A stretch of 64,000 bases of DNA. Origin: Dipteris shenzhenensis (taxonomy: Eukaryota > Polypodiophyta > Polypodiopsida > Gleicheniales). Below the pieces are notes generated by a model, which was not told the origin of the DNA, did not search any database, and was given only the letters and a program-made list of their open reading frames with translations. The translations under genes were made by a program, and so were the position numbers. Shown here piece after piece: positions 1 through 9,999 of the stretch. Location of the stretch: NCBI GenBank assembly GCA_047967505.1, contig CM106540.1; one strand, given 5' to 3'. The first letter of the stretch is position 1; each line of letters starts with the position of its first letter.

Positions 1-832
1 GTATGAGTGAGATGAGTACTGAACCTATGCTTTGCACATGCAAAGATACATGACCATCCTCAACCATCTGAAGGTGGATCTTCCATCAACCAAGCAATAG
101 AAAGCATTTGTTTCAAGGAGTTAAGTTTCCATTGTTCGATCAATTTCTTATGTGAATGATCTTATAGTTGGCTATGGCTTAAGAGTAACGCAAGCGGATG
201 CAAGAGATCCACTTTGTGACCATCATCTCAACATCAGGCAGAGTTCAATACAACTCTATTCTTCTACAGATTACTTCTAGAGCTAAACTTCCATGTCCTC
301 CATTCCATTGACCTTCTATCTCCTCCTTCCTCCCAAAGCTACCTCTTGTCTTTCCACCTTCCCACTCAAAACCTGCCTCTTGTCTTTCCACCTCCTTCTA
401 TCTCCTCCTTCCTCGCAAAGCTACCTCTTGTCTTTCCACCTCCTCCCCACTCAAAGCCTGCCTCTTGTCTTTCCACCTCCTCCCCTCTCCAAGCCTCCAT
501 CCATCTTTGTGACATGTGGCCGGTTCTTCTCCTCCAAGCTACCACGTGTCCTCTTTTTTTTCCCCCTCGTGTCCATGGTTAATAGGTTAAAGATAAAAAG
601 ACGAGTCATCTACCTACTACTAATTGGATCCTCTACCTTGATTACGTAACTCTTTTTTGCTATTAACCTCCAACCCATCTATTTCTTGGAGAAAAAAGTG
701 AAAATTATGTTGAAAACATCCAATATGGGTTGCAAGGTTTCATGAATTTGTTTAAAAACGATTTGTGATCAACGAAGTCTTTGACCCACCTCCACAACAT
801 AGCTTGCTTTCTCGAGTGGTAGGCCTACATAG
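1..832. other. Non-coding flank, no gene recognised
   Basis: AT-rich to mixed sequence with no recognisable coding region. The open frames around 293-649 arise from a CT-rich minisatellite and give low-complexity Ser/Pro/Leu protein, so I do not treat them as genes. No LTR, tRNA or splice-supported exon could be seen. Confidence 0.6.
342..498 (+). repeat. CT-rich minisatellite
   Basis: The 18-mer CCTCTTGTCTTTCCACCT recurs at about 342, 376, 424 and 461 with spacings of 34, 48 and 37 bp. The spacer CCACTCAAA(G/A)CCTG also recurs. This is an irregular minisatellite with a pyrimidine-rich plus strand. Confidence 0.8.
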
Positions 833-835
833 AGA

Positions 836-1163
836 TCCTATCCTTTTATTACGTAGTATTGGAATATAGATAAGACTAATAATCTTTACACACACTTATG
901 TACACAAGGATCTAGATGTGAATTGGTATACTAACCAATCACTATAGATAAGACTAATAATCTTTACACACACTTATGTACACAAGGATCTAGATGTGAA
1001 TCGGGATACTAACCAATCACTAACGGAATGGCTCTATATGATGTAACTATCTCTCTCGACTCAGCACGATCAATTCTTTGTGTGTATCTTGTCTTCTCAC
1101 ACTCTCCATGGCTTTCTTGCTTAGCGGGCCTCAAGCCTCTTGGCTTTCTCTCTGTTTCTGACA
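836..1163 (+). repeat. 5' LTR of small element
   Basis: Matches 2411-2670 over most of its length, including CACGATCAATTCTTTG and the run through CTCTCCATGGCTTTCTTGCT. Several differences are T here against C in the 3' LTR, as expected from cytosine deamination. It also contains an internal 78-bp duplication. The first ~15 bases align poorly with the 3' LTR. Confidence 0.7.
865..1020 (+). repeat. 78-bp tandem duplication within the LTR
   Basis: Two nearly identical 78-bp copies (865-942 and 943-1020), starting TATAGATAAGACTAATAATC and ending near ACCAATCAC. The 3' LTR has only one copy, so the duplication arose after insertion or in the 5' LTR only. Confidence 0.85.
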
Positions 1164-1181
1164 GAGTATTAGAGTCAACCC
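1164..1181 (+). promoter_or_regulatory. Decayed primer-binding site (tRNA-iMet)
   Basis: GAGTATTAGAGTCAACCC directly abuts the 5' LTR. It resembles the plant initiator-Met PBS TGGTATCAGAGCC with a few substitutions, mainly C to T or G to A. Position and similarity support a PBS that has lost function. Confidence 0.55.
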
Positions 1182-2410
1182 ATCACTTCATCTACTTAGC
1201 ATCTCTCTGCTAGTTAGTCTCTCTAGCTGCACGCCTTGCTTCCTCTCCAAAGTCCTTGCCACTTCAGTTTGGCCTTGTGTCTAAAATGTCTATGCGATGG
1301 CAAGTCCTTAGGGACTGCTCCTTTCCTACTGCACTAATCTAACCTAAACCGTGTCAACGATGACTCTCTCCTCCGTCAACAATGTCAACGGCCCAAATGC
1401 TATACATTCTATGCTCAGAAATCGCCCCTCGCCCAATTTACGGACCTATTTTGGTGATCACCGCCACACCCCCTTCTATCCCAGTTCCGCACCGCGATCC
1501 TCATAACGCCGACCACTTTCTCTTGTGCAGTGATGTGTCCACCTCCATCGACATATCCACCGGCCCGATGACATACTCCGAAGCAGTTCAAGTCACATTC
1601 GATGGCCACGCCGTCGCGGCCCCTTCTGGAAAATACTCTGCCTCTCACATGCCGGTGCTCTCCTACCTTTTTGTCAACAGCCTAAGTTCCATCACTAGTC
1701 ACACTGTAGCATCAGCAAAGCGACATTCATACTCGGCTATATAACAACGACACGACCGGCAAGTCTTCAAGAGTTGAAGGCCTGTCTGTCGCTCTGTCGC
1801 TCTACCCCTACATGAGCACCCTTATTACGGAATCTTCGTCCAAGATCTCTAGATGGAACCTTCTCTTGGAGCTCCTTCAATTGATCGTAGCGCTAGATCC
1901 CGTCTAGATGATCTTCATGCAATCGACGTTTCTTCTCTGCTGTAGCACAAGACTCTCGACGGACATCTTGACGACATTCTCCTCACATAATCTGGTGTCT
2001 CTCACATCGACACTGATCGCATTTTATGTAGAGCCTTAACTAAGGTTAATGAAGCTGTACAAGGTTCTCATGTCATCACCAACAAAATCTCCCATTCCGT
2101 CTATGAGCATATCCTGAACATCGGATTTCTTGAGGATGTTTTCTTGATTCATCACGTTTCTCCTGGCATTTATGTCTTACTACAGAGCAAGACACCCCAA
2201 CTTCCAATTCGTTGGCTCTCTCAAGACCCTCATTCCACCTTCCAACGACCAAGAAAGGTTCATGTTCAATGGTCAAGCCTCTATTAACACCGACAACCAA
2301 TTATCTACATTTCTACTCGGCAACGTCACCATTCCCGCTACAAATGGCAACTTATAGTTCGCCTCTCCTATCATGGGACCTGATGATCGTCCAATGCCTT
2401 TTCTTTGAAG

Positions 2411-2670
2411 TGATAAGACTTTTAGTCTTATCAGAGAAGTATTGGAATATATAGATAAGACTAACAGTCTTTACACATACTTATGTGCAAAAGGATCCAG
2501 ATGTGAATCGGCTTACTAACTAATCACTAATGGAAATGGCGCTATAAAATATAACGATCTCTCTTGATTCAACACGATCAATTCTTTGCGTGTATCTCGT
2601 CTTCTCGCACTCTCCATGGCTTTCTTGCTCAGCCTCCTCAAGACTCTTCGCTTTTCGTCTGTTTCTGACA
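2411..2670 (+). repeat. 3' LTR of small element
   Basis: Starts TGATAAGACTTTTAGTC, which contains a short hairpin (GATAAGACT/AGTCTTATC), and ends TGTTTCTGACA. It carries one copy of the 78-bp segment that is duplicated in the 5' LTR. It keeps C at several sites where the 5' copy has T. Confidence 0.7.
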
Positions 2671-3125
2671 CATAGATCCCCCTTACATATTTTCAGGAGA
2701 TGTGCATGCTTGCAAAATACATGCTGAAGAGCGGTATTCCGGAAGCTATCCCAAGGTGGATCTCGGATAATCTCACATCTTTGGTCAGAATAGTCAATGA
2801 CACTATTAATATCGGTGCTTCCATGTGTGAAAAGGCAGTAATACTTCCCCCATCTCAGTGTATTTGAGACATCGAATCAGGACATGTTCCTCCCGCTCCG
2901 CTCATGTGTGGCACAAAGTACGTAGAGTTCTCATGTCTCTACGGTGTCGATTAGCCGCAACCTCATTCCCTGCCTCGATTTGAAAGTTGTGGGATGAGGT
3001 CCTAAGTTAGCCCATGGTGATCCATATGCATGAGGAAGGTGAGTCCCAAGGCTGGAAACACTATTAAAATCTCCGTTCAGCACCAATTCAACGGCCCTTC
3101 GTGGGGAAATAGAGAGTTAGCAGAG

Positions 3126-3640
3126 CAGGGATCCAAAGTCTTTTAAACAGCCAATTGTGTAACAGTGTAGGGAGTAACGGACAGGCCTTACTTTGGGAAG
3201 GTTGCATTAGAGTGACTCCCCAGAAAGCTTCACGTCACGCATTCTCAGCATAAGAACGGGCGTGGGGTGATCCGGGGGGCATAGTCGCAAGCGCCTCGCT
3301 GAACGCAGCTTTAGAAAACTTGATAATGAAATTGCATGCAAAAAGTCGTGTAAAGGGCCTCCATGGCGAAGTGCCACCTGTTGAGAGAGAGAGAGAGAGA
3401 TAGAGCGACTTATAGCAGGGATCCCCAGTTGCATGGGGACCTGCTGTTACTAAATTAATACGTGTGACAGTCTAGAACCGGCTTTACTTTGGGAAGGTTT
3501 CATTTCACTTCACGCATTCTTAGCGTAGGCGGGCGTGCGAACGGGTATATGACGGGGGGCCGGTACCAAAAGGAGCTTATTGCAGTTTTATATGAAATTA
3601 CATACAAAACATGATGTAAGGTAGCATAAAACTGATCAGA
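3126..3640 (+). repeat. Diverged ~296-bp tandem duplication
   Basis: TTACTTTGGGAAGGTT occurs at 3188 and 3484. Both copies are followed by a CACGCATTCT(C/T)AGC motif, a GGGCGTG block, a G-rich run and an ATGAAATT(G/A)CAT(G/A)CAAAA segment. The copies also contain short AG microsatellites (around 3390 and 3710). No coding potential is evident. Confidence 0.65.
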
Positions 3641-3842
3641 GCGTGATCAGAATGCGTAGCATGATAGAGAAGGATCCTTTTATCGACAGAGACAGAGACA
3701 GAGACAAAGAGAGAGAGAGAGAGAGAAAAGCGGTGATGGAATCTGGATTGGAGAGTTCTTATCTGGAGCTCGCGATCAAAGGAAGCACCACATGGGTCGA
3801 GGTGCACTATCAAAGATGGCACCTCAATTTTTGCCTTGGTTT

Positions 3843-4600
3843 ATGAATATTTTGAGCACACAAGAATCGGACATATCAAATACAAGAAGATAACGATCTC
3901 AATAAGGACGTAAATGATGATCAAATACAAGAAGATACGATCTCCACAAGGACGTAAATAGAAGATAAAAATCTGCGGATTATCTGCCTACCTGCGATTG
4001 CAGTGCATGTGAAAAAGAATTATCTAATATCGAGTATCTACCGTGAAAGTCGATGATCCTGACCAGTTAGGAGCTGGATCATAAAAGCCGTTCCTCCCTA
4101 GCCTTTATGAAACCTCTTTATTCATAGCCAACCGTAAGGTCTAACGTTCAACTAAGAGATGGCCCTCCCCAGAATTATTCAACGCGAACTTTGTGAAATT
4201 GTACACATGGGCCATGGCGCTCTCCATCTACCCAACTCTCCGGGCACGGGTCCCGGCGACCACACATGCTGGCCATCCGTTACGCTTTGCGTCGAACGGC
4301 TGGCTCCCTGTTGCCGTCACGATGACTATCGGATCGATGGAGTCTATCCGGAAGAGGTTCTCAGGTGAAGGGAACTGAACGCAGGAGGCAAACGCGAGTC
4401 GCTACGACAGTCACGATGCGGTAGACTAAAACGTCTACAACAGATTTAATTTGCGCCACAGAATGAAGCATCCGGATTCTTTGAACATAATTCAGAACAT
4501 CACGATTTGTGGAAGGAATAAAGAACCGGAATAAGGATCGTAAACAGGACGGATTTCGTTGCCTCAGTTCCAGCACTCAAAACTGAAAAAGAGGTGCACA
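3843..4600. other. Intergenic; short duplication and a GC-rich patch
   Basis: A roughly 45-bp direct duplication (ATCAAATACAAGAAGATA...GGACGTAAAT) lies at about 3875-3960. A GC-richer patch at 4160-4380 is open in more than one frame on both strands, but no protein family could be recognised. It is not an obvious second exon of the GH28 gene to the right: I looked for the conserved segments that normally follow exon 1 and did not find them. Confidence 0.45.
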
Positions 4601-4619
4601 TAGCCTATAGGGCGAATAC

Positions 4620-5015
4620 CTGAGAGCCAAGAATCATCGCTCCTCGCTCGAGATACAATGTGAGATGACTTGTGAGGTTGAAGCAACCCGTGAGCCAGTT
4701 GCCGGCGGGAATGTTGAGTTGCGCCCCTCCTTGCTGGCGAAAGCTCTGCAGGTCGTCCATGGCTCTTTCGAATGCGCGAGTGTTAAGAGTGAGCCCATCA
4801 CCAACCCCTCCATAATCCGTGAGCTGTGCAGTGTGCGCTCGCTTGGGCAGCGCCCAGCTCCCGTCCAAACAGTTGAAGTCTTTCTGCGGTGCGGCCGACG
4901 ACTGATCAGAAGTCCGCAACGAAGGGATGAGGGAGCGCCAATCTGGCTGCCGGGTAAGGGCGTAGCAAAAGAGGAGCAAGCCCAGGAGCGCTAAGATGTT
5001 GGAACGAGAAGCCAT
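4620..5015 (-). CDS. GH28 polygalacturonase-like protein, exon 1 only
   Basis: 132 codons read from the ATG at 5015 (MASRSN) to a clean donor, CAG|GTATTC, at 4620/4619. Residues 6-19 form a hydrophobic signal or anchor segment. TDYGGVGDG (about 66-74) and the GGAQLNIPAGNWLTG...FNLTSH...LERGAMILGSQ block are the typical N-terminal strands of plant glycoside hydrolase family 28, which cleaves pectic homogalacturonan in the cell wall. The catalytic Asp residues lie in later exons, and none of these is visible to the left within 4.6 kb, so the gene is either split by a very long intron or truncated. An in-frame upstream ATG at 5075 would add 20 residues before the hydrophobic segment. I prefer 5015 because the signal sequence then starts at the N-terminus. 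It is GC-rich compared with its surroundings. Confidence 0.8.
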
Positions 5016-5075
5016 TTTGTGCCGGATCAAGCTCCAGTGCTCCATCATGAGATGAAAGGCAGAGTGGATGATCAC

Positions 5076-5700
5076 TGCGATATGATACTCTCTAAGGATT
5101 CAAACTATGAAATCTTGGCCAAAACCAATGGCACCTTCCCACTAAAACCGATGCCTCCCCCCGATTCCTATCTGTGAGCTCGTGCATGTGCTCTGCTAAA
5201 CCCTAATTCGCAGAGCTTTCTATTTGATTTCGAACAGATCGGAAGCTTGCTGCTGAACCCTTAGGAGAAGGTTTCCTCGAGAGGCTGATCCGAAGAAGTT
5301 TGGCCTCAGAACTACCTAGGAAATGAGTTTGGATCGATGTACCAGGACCTTTCCTGTAACTTATTGATTGGGCTACCGGTCCCTGGGCCATACATTTTGT
5401 CTTTGGGAGCATAGGTCTCCCACGTAGCACGCTCCACCTCGTTGGAACTTCGAAGGGAACAAAAGGACACGGCTACTCAGTGGTCCGCTTGGTCTCAAGG
5501 TGAGATTTTAAAAGCTTTAATTTCAAGAAATAAAATTTCAAGTGAACACTTAGACAGAAAGAATATCAAAATCAAATGTGACCTACCTGAACAAGCATGG
5601 CACATAATTTATGAAAAAGAAAGACTTTCCAAGACATGGCACATAATTTATGAAAAAGAAAGACTTTCCAAGACATGGCACATATTCATCTAACAAGAGT
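5076..5700. other. GH28 upstream region; possible degenerate exon
   Basis: This is the 5' side of the GH28 exon. The block at 5200-5500 has mixed composition and, on the plus strand, ends at a donor-like CAAG|GTGAGA near 5500, but its best plus-strand frame holds several stops. It may be a decayed exon. A perfect ~42-bp tandem duplication (CATGGCACATAATTTATGAA...) lies at about 5597-5680. Confidence 0.35.
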
Positions 5701-6961
5701 GCATGTATGCAGAAAAGCATTGGCTTCTGCTATGAGGCTCTATCAATTAAGGCTCTATCTAATTAAAATTAAAAAAATAATTTTCACACCCATGTAGTTG
5801 GAAAAACGCAATAAGGTTACTTCAAAGTGGGTAGCTTCTACTTAACCCTCGCTTATTGTTATCAGTGATAGCTCTCTAAATTTGAAAGTCCTTGGTATGT
5901 CTTTATTAATCCATTCATTGCTCACTTGCTATGCTTTAGAGTTCCTTCTTTTGTCATGGAGTACATAGCTAATACCTTAAAATGAAACTTGGATATTACC
6001 GTTAATGAAAATTTCCTACAAGAAAAAAAAGAGCAAAAGAAAAAAGAAAAAAGTATGAACATGAGACACGACATAGGATCCATTAGGACCTAATCCTCCC
6101 TGCAAATATCAGAGGTAGTGCTTTATTATTGCCTTGGTGACGTGCAAAGATTTATGCCTTTTGAGAATTGAAGTCCAATGAATACATGAATAAGATTGCT
6201 CACAAGAGCTCATAACTCATCCTTGGTTGCAACCTAAATAATATTGTGTCATGGATTACAATCATATGAAATGTCATCCTTCCACCTTGTACCCAACTCG
6301 GCTATCTCTACTGCTAATTCCAAATCTTTACCTCCCGTCGAGAACATGCATCAAAAGAGAGGAATGTTGTAAGAAATCAGATTGAAGCAACATCAAGAAT
6401 ATTAAAGTCCAATAGTATCGCAAAGGAGTCTTCTGAATAGATAGAACACTAGCATATTGCCTGAATACCAGTACTTGTATTCGTATTGCAATTTGAGAAA
6501 GCAATATCTTACATGTGCAAGTCATATAGTTTTCTTTGACTTCCTGCAAGCATGAAAAAATACATTACATATAGAAGGTAAAAAATCCACGATTTGGATG
6601 AAGGTCGAAGAAGAAGCTTTTAGAGTAAAAGGAATGACTAAAAATTGGCAAAGAATGAGAATAAATAAAAGCTAATGCCTGGAATGGCAAGAACCATGAC
6701 TGAAAGATAGGACTTATTGCACTTTGGGACTGGTTGGATGAGATGGCTACCGGCACATTATCGATATGTAACGTTGCAAGATAACTGGCATAATAGATTT
6801 TTTGACAGAATAGCTTTTTGGTAGAGTAGCTTTTTTGGCACTATATAGTTTTTAGAAATAGCTTTTTCGGAAGAATAGTTTGGTAGAACAATCCTTTTTT
6901 TTTGTAGAACTGCTTTTTTTCTCTTTTTTTATTTTTCTATCCAGTAGATAATAATATTTTC

Positions 6962-7062
6962 ACCAGTAGGCATAAAGTCTGTTAGGCAGGCATAAAGCCC
7001 GTTTGGCAGGCATAAAGCCTATTTGGAAGGCAAAAGCCCTTTCGGTAGGCAAAGCCCTTTTT
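6962..7062 (+). repeat. ~22-bp minisatellite (GGCATAAAGCC)
   Basis: About five imperfect units of the form GGCAGGCATAAAGCCCGTTT, with the last units shortened to GGCAAAGCCCTTT. Each unit can form a small hairpin (GGC...GCC). Confidence 0.75.
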
Positions 7063-7371
7063 GATGGAATAAAGTATATATTTTTGCAAAATAGCTATTC
7101 TGGCAGAAGAGCTTTTTTGGCAATTAGAAATACAACTTTTTCTGGCAATTGGCAAATCAGAGTGAGCAAGGAACTGTAGTAACTTTCAACATTTCGAAAC
7201 CCCATCTACAGAAAACACACTATTCAAAATTTTTAGACTTGTGTAAAGTCCAATTTGAGAAATGGACTAAAAAACAGTCCAAAATTTTTGAATATACTAG
7301 TAATGTTGTTTTTTGAACTAGATTTGAGAACTCCAAACAAAAGATTTGGTGATTAAGTCCTAAGAACATCA

Positions 7372-7645
7372 ATGCATAACCAAATCTCTTACAGAGGTAG
7401 TCTACATAAACATCTTCATAACTTCTTATGAATTGAGCTACTATCACCTAAGAACATCAATAGATGACCAATTCTCTTAGAAAGGTGGTGTAAATAAACA
7501 CCTTTATGTATAAGTGGTGTGCACACACCTTTATGACCATTTCTTTTAGAAAGGTGGTGTACATAAACCCCTTAGAAAGGTAGTGTACATAGATCCTTTT
7601 ATGTGTAAGTGGTGTACATATACACCTCACTTGGTATTAAAAAAC
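7372..7645 (+). repeat. Minisatellite with AAAGGTGGTGTACATAAA units
   Basis: Units related to CTTAGAAAGGTGGTGTACATAAACACC and TTATGTGTAAGTGGTGTACA alternate irregularly. A preceding CCTAAGAACATCAAT block at about 7367 and 7449 recurs after roughly 80 bp. Confidence 0.65.
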
Positions 7646-7857
7646 ACCCTTAACTATAAAAATACATTGACATAAAGTTTAAAATACCCCATTAAGTATA
7701 AAATGGATCTCATAAACAATCTTTATACACAATAATGAGAGTAAAGAAATCAAAAAAGTAGTTTACTTGTTATTAGATATTCACTTTACATAGAAGTTCA
7801 AAACTTGCGAAGTTCAAAACTTGTGATTACAAAGCCGTCAGCCATCATGTTCCTCAG

Positions 7858-7966
7858 TACCAATGTCCTCAATGCCATGCATGCCCTTGACTACCAGGGT
7901 CCTGACTAATAGGCAGTACCAATGTCCTCAATGTGCCCTTGACTACCAGGGTCCTGACTAATAGGT
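7858..7966 (+). repeat. Tandem duplication at the 3' end of the unknown gene
   Basis: CCAATGTCCTCAATG...CCCTTGACTACCAGGGTCCTGACTAATAGG is present twice. The first copy is about 59 bp, the second about 50 bp and lacks CCATGCATG. It overlaps the repeat-encoding C-terminus of the unknown gene and may be how the LEQPxSQ repeats arose. Confidence 0.75.
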
Positions 7967-9999
7967 TGCTCTAAGACTGGAGTCTCAGTAGTTTGCTCTT
8001 CAGTTCCAAGCACCTGACTAGTAGGCTGCTCTAAAGTCTCATTTCCAAGTTCTTGGTGAGTAGGGCCCTAGCTACTAGGTTCCTGACTAGTAGGTTGCTC
8101 TAGAGTCTGTAAGGTCATGGTTGAAGAACCATCTATGCCTCCTAGTAACTCCTCCTGGTCATGCTTTGCCTCGTCCATACCTTCTTTGGGTAAGGCTTCC
8201 TTGCTTGATCCACTTGCATGTCCTTCACCCAAGATCAAAGGTGCCTTCCTCCCTTTTAATTTCAAGGGAAGTGCTTCCACCTCTATAGCCTTACCTTTTC
8301 CTATGACGTGCTGTACTACTACTTCTTGCTGTCGCGAGCCTTCCCGTATGATGAGTGGAACCTCCTTGACTCTAGTTGATAATTGATCACCCTTATTCTT
8401 TGTGCAAATTTCTTCTTGGCATAAGTCATCGGATGCAGAGCTTTCATCCTCATCATCACTTGAGCTAGAATCATCACCCTCAGACTCACTACCCTTGTCT
8501 TTGACATTTTCCTCACTACCCTCTTCTTTGACATTTTCCTCTTCAAAGAAGGTAGTGCAATTGTAATATGTGTCAAAGAACTCAATCTGATAGGAGGTAT
8601 CAATGACATTTACATTTCTACCTTATCGTAGCAATTTCTTAGCAGCAAATCCCATTCGATACAATGCTACTTCCCACCCATCATTCAGTAAATTCTTTGT
8701 CATTTCTAGTGTCACATCAGGATCCATCAGCTTTTCGTAATCCACCATTGCTGCATCAAGTTTAACCTTATTGTCCTCAAAGTAATGAAGCTCGAGAGTC
8801 CTTAAAGGAATTTTGATTAGATTGCCACCACCCCTGGATAAGAAGCACATCAAGAAAGGCTGCAAGACTTGAATTGCAGTACCTTCCAAGACAGTCATAT
8901 GATTGCGTACAACTATACCATGGTATAGTTTTGAAAGTAAATACCCAAATGCAGATGTCAAACTCACATACAAGGCATCCCTTTGTGATTCTGCCATGAA
9001 CAGGACCAACGTTGATCTTTTCTTATCTGCCATAGGACCTTCTATGATAAACTGCACAAGTTCAACTATCCGTGACACTACAAGGTCTTGCAATTCATCT
9101 ATGAAAAATACACATGGCTTCTCCCAAGCATGACCGCTCATTGTTATGAAATGCTCTGTATCAATGCCATTGATGTGTGCAAAATTTGTATCATTCTCTG
9201 ATAGCAAGATATCATAGGAGAAGCTGAATGGAGAACCATCATCTAAACCACCAGTTGCTCTACCTTGGGCAGTGGACTGCAAGGCCTTTTTCTTGATGTC
9301 CATATATTCTATCTCAACAACCTTTGGCATTTTAGCTCTTAGATCCTTTGTTGGTGTGGCACCTGCATCCATTGAAGCCAACCACTTTCTAGCCCATGCC
9401 TTATCAAGGAGTTGACCTAGGCTAAATGCTTTCTTCTTGTCCACATTAATTGACTTACCAGCTAACTCATCATCAGATTTCAATAAAAACAATAGTGCCG
9501 AGAGAGCAGCCTCACTTTGAATCATTCGAGTGAGCATTTCATCCAAGTTGCTATGCTTGCTCTTCTTTCCAAAGAAGCAGTCACCGCTTAGGATCTTCTT
9601 GCATACTTCTTCTATTATTGCATCTGGAACAAACCTTAATGCTCTCCACCAAACAATAGACATCGGTTTCATTATGTCTTTCCTCTAAGTTGTAGTGTGC
9701 TCTGGTGCCTCAAAGGATATCTTTCCCGTTTCATATGCTTGGCAAACATCCACCATGCTCTGAAACACTGAGTCCTCATGGAAGACAATGCAAGTAACAT
9801 CCCTGCATCTTGCAACGGCACTGTTCAGATCCTTTGCCTCAATCTTATTACTTGGTATGCCTTGCAATACTGCAAACGAAAAACAGCATCGAACTCGACA
9901 ACAATCTATCACTGTTAGTGATGACATGTAACTAGAGTTTTTTTTAGTTCTTTTGGGTTCACTATAAGTAGAATGTTCTTCATTCTCTCTTTCATTCAA
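7906..9999 (-). pseudogene. Unrecognised gene with three in-frame stops
   Basis: A single minus-strand frame runs from about 9999 to a stop at 7906-7908 (about 700 codons). It is interrupted only by TAG at 9685-9687, TAA at 8621-8623 and TAG near 8068, with no frameshift. The central 349 codons (9672-8623) are fully open. They look globular and mixed alpha/beta and contain a hydrophobic strand followed by FFIDELQDLV near 9081-9112. After this comes an acidic Ser/Asp/Glu-rich stretch (about 8530-8420), a Lys-rich patch, and three imperfect LEQPxSQ repeats at the C-terminus. A TTTCGTTTGCAG acceptor-like site near 9870 suggests that the coding exon starts there and that the first ~40 codons are intronic. 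I do not recognise the family. It could be a decayed transposon gene or host gene. A stop-free copy elsewhere would settle the gene model. Confidence 0.5.

Larger units (their letters stand above)
833..2670 (+). mobile_element. Small LTR retrotransposon, internally deleted
   Basis: Two direct repeats (about 836-1163 and 2411-2670) flank 1.25 kb of internal DNA. Both repeats end in the same TGTTTCTGACA motif. The first is followed directly by a decayed primer-binding site resembling the initiator-Met tRNA type. The interior carries no gag, protease, integrase or RT motif that I recognise; an open stretch at 1382-1744 has no known domain. Size and content fit a non-autonomous TRIM/LARD-like element or an internally deleted copia element. 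The pentamer CATAG occurs at 828-832 and again right after the 3' repeat at 2671-2675. It could be the target duplication, but the 5' LTR start is poorly conserved, so this is tentative. Repeats and boundaries are seen; the class is inferred. Confidence 0.65.
5701..7905. other. AT-rich intergenic with minisatellites
   Basis: No coding region is supported. It contains T-rich stretches built on a loose 'ATAGCTTTTTxGGxAGA' theme (6790-6920 and 7080-7150), followed by the two minisatellites listed separately. Confidence 0.6.

Noticed and set aside
293-649. 118-codon Ser/Pro/Leu frame
   Set aside because: Produced by a CT-rich minisatellite; overlapping frames are equally open, and there is no domain or splice support.
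4159-4378. GC-rich patch as exon 2 of the GH28 gene
   Set aside because: None of its frames shows the conserved GH28 segments expected after exon 1, and no acceptor in the right frame was evident.
7906-9999. RNA editing of stop codons in the unknown gene
   Set aside because: U-to-C editing of stops is known from fern, lycophyte and hornwort organelles. This locus sits among nuclear transposons, and other genes nearby show the same decay, so mutation is simpler.
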